A DNA stretch of 64,000 nucleotides, taken from NCBI RefSeq assembly GCF_029961145.1, contig NZ_JASBRG010000007.1, positions 662,155 through 726,154 on the forward strand. Reading direction: 5' to 3'. The position numbers and the translations under genes are program-made. Positions 59,910 to 64,000 of this stretch are shown piece after piece (within the stretch, counting starts at the first letter, position 1; every line of letters begins with the position of its first letter). Below the pieces are notes generated by a model that saw only the letters and a list, made by a program, of their open reading frames with translations, ran no database searches and was not told where the DNA came from. Source of the stretch: Pinibacter soli. Lineage in GTDB: Bacteria; Bacteroidota; Bacteroidia; Chitinophagales; Chitinophagaceae.

Positions 59910-60941
59910 TTATTGCACAACAGGAGTATACGTTTCCATCATTACTGCGCGGTCACGCAATACCAATGTATCTGTAGACTGCACGTGCATATTTTGTGCA
60001 GGGATGTCTACTGTATATTTTAGGTAGATGGCATCACGGTCCTGGCTGCCCCAACTATTTTTTTCGCCGCGTTTTACAAATGAACCGCTGCCTGTAGCTG
60101 TCACCAGGTTCGTGCCGGAGCTAATCGCACAGGTTCCGTTTTTGTCAAAGGTTAACAATAGGTTGCAGGTGATATTTGTTCCTGATTGATTTTTGAAGAT
60201 CACAGGCACAGAAACCTGGGACAGTGATGTGGTCGTGGCCTTATTTACCTCATCATTTTCCACATATTGCTTATGACGGACAACAGTGGTATTCACGCTG
60301 CCAGTAATCACATCTGCCCCCCGACGAAGGTAATTGCCATGCCATTGGTTCACATATTTAACAGCATAGATTATGAAGTCGCGTGGTTTCACTACCCAGT
60401 TACCTTCAATACAGGGATTGGGCTTGGAAACAGATGGCAGTCCTCTAAGAATCGAATCAGCGCCTTTTACATTTGTCAGCTTAAATGGCATTGCGTAGTT
60501 GTTGCCGATGGATAAGGGATCATTAAAAAAAGCATCGGTTAACTCCATCTCAACGCCACCAAGAATACTGCCTTTAGGAATGACAATCTGGTTTGACGCC
60601 AACTTATAATGGCTTGACGGAAGCGGCACTACTTTGTTACCGCCGCTTGTAAAGTACAACCCATTGCAAAGCGACGCATCAACTGCGAAATCAAGGACTA
60701 CATCATGCTGGTTTTCACGTACACCACCAGTAGTGGCTTTGATGGATACTTTGTGCTCATTGTCGAGTGAATTATCTACAAACAGGTCCTCTCCCAGCTC
60801 CACAGTCCTTACCGGAAATTGCGTGGCAAAATAAGCTGTTTGATAATCAAAGTCCGGATAAGTAATACTTTGATTTTTATTGCATGCTGTTAGTGCGCCG
60901 CCAGCGATGACCAACCAAAAGAAAATGCTATTTTTTCTCAT
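59910..60941 (-). CDS. DUF1735-domain surface glycan-binding lipoprotein
   Basis: 343 residues with lipobox LTAC (cysteine about 20). The N-terminal DUF1735-like domain (about 30-165) includes YQTAYFATQFPVRTVELGED and YKLASNQIVIPKGSILGGVE; the C-terminal half (about 180-343; GNWVVKPRDFIIYAVKYVNQ) resembles the DUF5627-type lipocalin-like module found with it in xylan loci. Such proteins sit third after SusC and SusD and bind the polysaccharide at the cell surface. Here it follows SusD by 32 bases. Confidence 0.85.
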   Translation of the reverse strand: MRKNSIFFWLVIAGGALTACNKNQSITYPDFDYQTAYFATQFPVRTVELGEDLFVDNSLDNEHKVSIKATTGGVRENQHDVVLDFAVDASLCNGLYFTSGGNKVVPLPSSHYKLASNQIVIPKGSILGGVEMELTDAFFNDPLSIGNNYAMPFKLTNVKGADSILRGLPSVSKPNPCIEGNWVVKPRDFIIYAVKYVNQWHGNYLRRGADVITGSVNTTVVRHKQYVENDEVNKATTTSLSQVSVPVIFKNQSGTNITCNLLLTFDKNGTCAISSGTNLVTATGSGSFVKRGEKNSWGSQDRDAIYLKYTVDIPAQNMHVQSTDTLVLRDRAVMMETYTPVVQ

Positions 60942-60973
60942 AACTCGAGTTTCAATTCATGAATTAATGTTGA

Positions 60974-62743
60974 TTACTTCCAACCTTTGTTCTGTGCCAG
61001 GTTAGTAAATTTCAATTGCTCGGAATAAGGGACAGGACCGTAATACATGTAGTCATCGTAATTACGTGTCTCGGCATTAAAAAGTGCATACGTGGTACCG
61101 TTAACATCCATGCCTTTAGCCACTTCATTGAGGTTAAGTTTCCAGCGGCGAAGATCCCAGAAACGAAAACTCTCAAAACATAGTTCGATACGTCTTTCAT
61201 TGCGGATCAATTCACGCATTTTGTTTACATCCCCTTTACACTCTTCTAAATAAGCATCGCCATTGGTTGTACCTATACCTGCTCTTTTGCGAATCGCCTT
61301 GATGATATCATACGCTGAATAGGCATGACCACCGGCTCCTGTTGGCCCCCACGCTTCATTTGCCGCTTCAGCATACGCGAGATACATTTCAGTATAACGA
61401 ACCCTTGGGTTATAGTGGTTCTTCCCGGAGGTCGCTGAAGGGTTGCGGTTAACATCCATACGAAGCCGTTTCTTCATATAATACCCTGTGCGTGTAGATG
61501 TTTCACGAACGTTGATGCCATTGTCACTACCTGACTGGCTGCCGGTATTGATAACAGCGTTAGAAACACCTGCTGTACTGCCGTTATAGATGATGTATTT
61601 GGCAAATCTTGGATCCCTTCCCACATATGGTTTGGTTGCATCGTAAGTACTATTGGCATTGCCTATCGGGTAACCATTCAACATGGGAAATGCATCAACC
61701 AGGTTTTGTGTCGGATTCATATAACCTGTACCGAATAATGAGGGAGGATAATTTTGTGCTTCCTGGTCACCATTGTTAGTAAGAATGTTTTCGCGCCAAA
61801 TGATTTCAGAAGGATTGATACCACCACTCAATCCATCAATCTCGCTGGTGTTCGCATAGTATGTACCACCATTTGCAGGCAGCGCATTGGCTCCGCCTTT
61901 GTAATCAATGATCATTGCGGCATTGTCTGCCGTCTTCGCCCAGGTAGTTGTATTAGACGCATTTTGAAATGCCGGACTGGCAGCAAGCAAGCTCGTTCTT
62001 ACGCGAAATGATTTTGCTATTAAACCATTGTACAACTGGCGGGAATATTGGCCCATCACCCGGTTGTAAACTTCTGGTCTTTGCGTAGCTACCTTGAATC
62101 GATCAGGTATTTGCGCACTTGTCGTGACGTCATTGTACTCTACGGGCAGGCAAAGTTCTGCGCTGTCCAGGTCCTTATAGATGAGTTTCACGCAGTCTTC
62201 AAAAGTTGCACGTGGCACGTTAAAGTTTGATCCCGTAGTTTGAAACTGTGGTAGGATCAGCACACCCATCAATTGTCCATCAGCAGTAAAGCCCGCGTGG
62301 GCACGCAACAGGTAATACATGTAAAGGGCACGCAATCCATATGCTTCTCCTTTCATTCGAATGTTGAACAACTTTGCTGCTTCCGGATCCTGCGCCCATT
62401 TTACTTTATCTACATTCTCCAAAAATAGGTTGATGTATTGAATAGATCCGTATGCTGCGTTCCAAACCGATACCGGGCTATTGGCAGAGGTCCAAGAACC
62501 GGTAGCCATTTGCAGGTAGGTATTTGTTTTTTGATTGGTCACCGCATCATCTGTAGCATAATCACTGTTATCGTAATAAGCAGGAATTGATCTGTACACA
62601 TTCACAAGAAAACCTTGTGCATATGCCGCATCCGTGTACATCTGATCAATTGTTTTCAGGTTCTCTTCTTCAGGCGTTAAAAATTTCTTGCAACCCATTG
62701 CCGAGAGAACGAAGACACAAAGTATTAGCAGTTTTATTTTCAT
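60974..62743 (-). CDS. SusD-family glycan-binding lipoprotein (xylan locus, pair 3)
   Basis: 589 residues, lipobox SAMGC (cysteine about 18). Conserved stretches: FLVNVYRSIPAYYD, RMKGEAYGLRALYMYYLLRA, and the C-terminal YTEMYLAYAEAANEAWG and RNERRIELCFESFRFWDLRRW. Pairs with the SusC that ends 22 bases upstream. Likely ligand: long xylan fragments released by GH98 or GH10. Confidence 0.93.
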   Translation of the reverse strand: MKIKLLILCVFVLSAMGCKKFLTPEEENLKTIDQMYTDAAYAQGFLVNVYRSIPAYYDNSDYATDDAVTNQKTNTYLQMATGSWTSANSPVSVWNAAYGSIQYINLFLENVDKVKWAQDPEAAKLFNIRMKGEAYGLRALYMYYLLRAHAGFTADGQLMGVLILPQFQTTGSNFNVPRATFEDCVKLIYKDLDSAELCLPVEYNDVTTSAQIPDRFKVATQRPEVYNRVMGQYSRQLYNGLIAKSFRVRTSLLAASPAFQNASNTTTWAKTADNAAMIIDYKGGANALPANGGTYYANTSEIDGLSGGINPSEIIWRENILTNNGDQEAQNYPPSLFGTGYMNPTQNLVDAFPMLNGYPIGNANSTYDATKPYVGRDPRFAKYIIYNGSTAGVSNAVINTGSQSGSDNGINVRETSTRTGYYMKKRLRMDVNRNPSATSGKNHYNPRVRYTEMYLAYAEAANEAWGPTGAGGHAYSAYDIIKAIRKRAGIGTTNGDAYLEECKGDVNKMRELIRNERRIELCFESFRFWDLRRWKLNLNEVAKGMDVNGTTYALFNAETRNYDDYMYYGPVPYSEQLKFTNLAQNKGWK

Positions 62744-62765
62744 ATTTAAAGCGCTTTATAGGTCA

Positions 62766-64000
62766 TTAAAAAGAAGTCTTAACACCAAGGTTGTAAAAAC
62801 GGAACTGTGGTGCTGTTCCAATATTTGTTTCCATCAGCTTGCGCTCTTTTGATACTACCAGCAGGTTATCTCCTTTGAAATAGATGCTAAGGCCATGAAC
62901 AAAAGATTTTTTGAAAACATTTTCACCGAAATCATAAGTTAGTTGAACCCTGGAGAGGTTGAACCGATCTGTTTTGTACATCCAGAAAGTTGAATTTTGG
63001 AAATTGTTGTTATTGCTGGTTGTTGTTAATCGTGGATACGTTGCAGTGTTTTTGTTATTTTCTGTCCAGCGTCCCCAAACTACATCGGAATATTTGCTCG
63101 CACCACGAACCCAGTAGTAAGCACTGTTCTTGAACCAGATAGCTCCTGTATTTCCTGAACCCAAAACAAAGAGGGTGAAATGCTTCCACTTTGCAGTTAA
63201 GTTCAAACCAAATGAAAACGGCGCTGCAGCAAATCCATTGTGACCTAAGTTTACCTGGTCCTTACCATCTACCACGCCATCTCCATTGACATCTTTGTAT
63301 TTAATATCTCCCGGTTTAACATCGCCAAAAGTTTGCTTCGCGTGATTGGTGATGTCATTTTGATCCTGGAAGAACCCTTCGCTAACATAACCCCAGGCAG
63401 CATCGAGTGGTTTACCAGCTCTGTATTGATACGCATCCTGGTACACTTCATCTCTTTTTGCAGCTTTTGACGTGTAGTACATTCCTACCGCACCTAGTGA
63501 AAGGTCTACCTGGCCTACTTTTTTGTGAACGCCTACATTAAAATCGATTCCTGAGCGTTTATCATTATTAAAGTTTAAGTAAGGAAGAAAAGAGAAATCC
63601 CAGTTAGAGAAATAAGATGGAAAAACAGTGGAGGCGCCTTGTGTAAGGAGGCCTTCCGTTTTCTGCTGGAAGTAATTCGCATCCAATGTGATCAACCCTT
63701 TGAAAAGAGAAGTATTCAACCCTGCGCGAAATTCCTGCCTTTTAATGTAACCGAGGTTAGGATTGTCCCCCCGCTTTGAGCCAGTGGTCCAGCCGCCAGC
63801 CACACCATCGCGCCATTGGTACCATCCACCTTTGTTGTCGTAATAGCCCTGGTATAAATACCAATCTGTTGTACCGTTGGTGATATCAATATCCTGGTTG
63901 AGGGAAGAATAAGAAGCGCTGATTTTTAAATCATCAACAAAGCTTACTCCTTTAAAAAAACCTTCATCACTTAGTCTCCAACTCAGTGTCACGCTCGGTG
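62766..64000 (-). CDS. SusC-family TonB-dependent transporter (pair 3), C-terminal part
   Basis: The frame is open to the right edge, so only about 411 residues of the barrel are visible. Recognisable pieces are RLSDEGFFKGVSFVDDLKIS, WGYVSEGFFQDQNDI, GDIKYKDVNGDGVVDGKDQV and the terminal strand ending RFYNLGVKTSF, all typical of SusC barrels. Plug, N-terminal domains and promoter lie outside, so the presence of an STN domain cannot be judged. Confidence 0.92.
   Translation of the reverse strand, partial: PSVTLSWRLSDEGFFKGVSFVDDLKISASYSSLNQDIDITNGTTDWYLYQGYYDNKGGWYQWRDGVAGGWTTGSKRGDNPNLGYIKRQEFRAGLNTSLFKGLITLDANYFQQKTEGLLTQGASTVFPSYFSNWDFSFLPYLNFNNDKRSGIDFNVGVHKKVGQVDLSLGAVGMYYTSKAAKRDEVYQDAYQYRAGKPLDAAWGYVSEGFFQDQNDITNHAKQTFGDVKPGDIKYKDVNGDGVVDGKDQVNLGHNGFAAAPFSFGLNLTAKWKHFTLFVLGSGNTGAIWFKNSAYYWVRGASKYSDVVWGRWTENNKNTATYPRLTTTSNNNNFQNSTFWMYKTDRFNLSRVQLTYDFGENVFKKSFVHGLSIYFKGDNLLVVSKERKLMETNIGTAPQFRFYNLGVKTSF

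Overview
The window looks like the chromosome of a Bacteroidota bacterium, most likely a free-living member of the Chitinophagales/Sphingobacteriia group. The basis is three SusC/SusD pairs, a sigma-factor/FecR pair, a hybrid two-component sensor, a type IX secretion (T9SS) C-terminal signal, and Bacteroidota-type promoters (TAnnTTTG at -7). The placement below phylum level is inferred, not tested.

Left end (1-1475): the start of an isochorismatase-family hydrolase, dapD (lysine/diaminopimelate synthesis) and a tRNA-Leu(CAG). Next comes a small AT-rich island (about 1461-4500) at the 3' end of that tRNA. It is bounded by two diverged copies of a roughly 200-bp segment that begins with the tRNA 3' end. 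Inside are a decayed tyrosine recombinase (three frameshifts), a TetR regulator and an HXXEE membrane protein, with a perfect palindrome between the last two that could be the regulator's operator. 4003-4833 has no gene.

4834-18099: a minus-strand unit of ECF sigma factor, FecR anti-sigma factor, SusC with an STN signalling domain, SusD and a TlpA-like thioredoxin. Next to it lies a second minus-strand unit of another TlpA-like protein, an ABC ATPase and a frameshifted ABC permease, which diverges from a LytS/LytTR two-component pair. I read this as a signal-controlled uptake system with a redox and export arm; its substrate cannot be told from sequence.

18674-64000: a very large plant-xylan utilisation region, nearly all on the minus strand. 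A long run (37808 to 18674) encodes a tandem CE1-type esterase, GH115, three exported GH43s, GH67, a GH10 lipoprotein, a GPH-type sugar symporter, a cytoplasmic GH43, GH95 and GH97. Upstream lies GH43-SusC-SusD (45107 to 37980). A third set (64000 to 49819) is SusC-SusD-DUF1735 lipoprotein, a giant T9SS-secreted GH98 with two CBM3-like modules, a GH43-CBM6 and a CE6-type acetyl esterase. One hybrid two-component regulator (HTCS, 45575-49759, plus strand) sits between them and probably controls the locus.

Together they would work as follows. The secreted GH98 and lipid-anchored GH10 cut the xylan backbone; esterases remove acetyl and feruloyl groups; GH115 and GH67 remove glucuronic acid from inside and ends of chains; GH43s remove arabinose and xylose; GH95/GH97 remove rarer galactosyl or fucosyl caps. 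SusC/D pairs import oligosaccharides, and the symporter and cytoplasmic GH43 finish the job.
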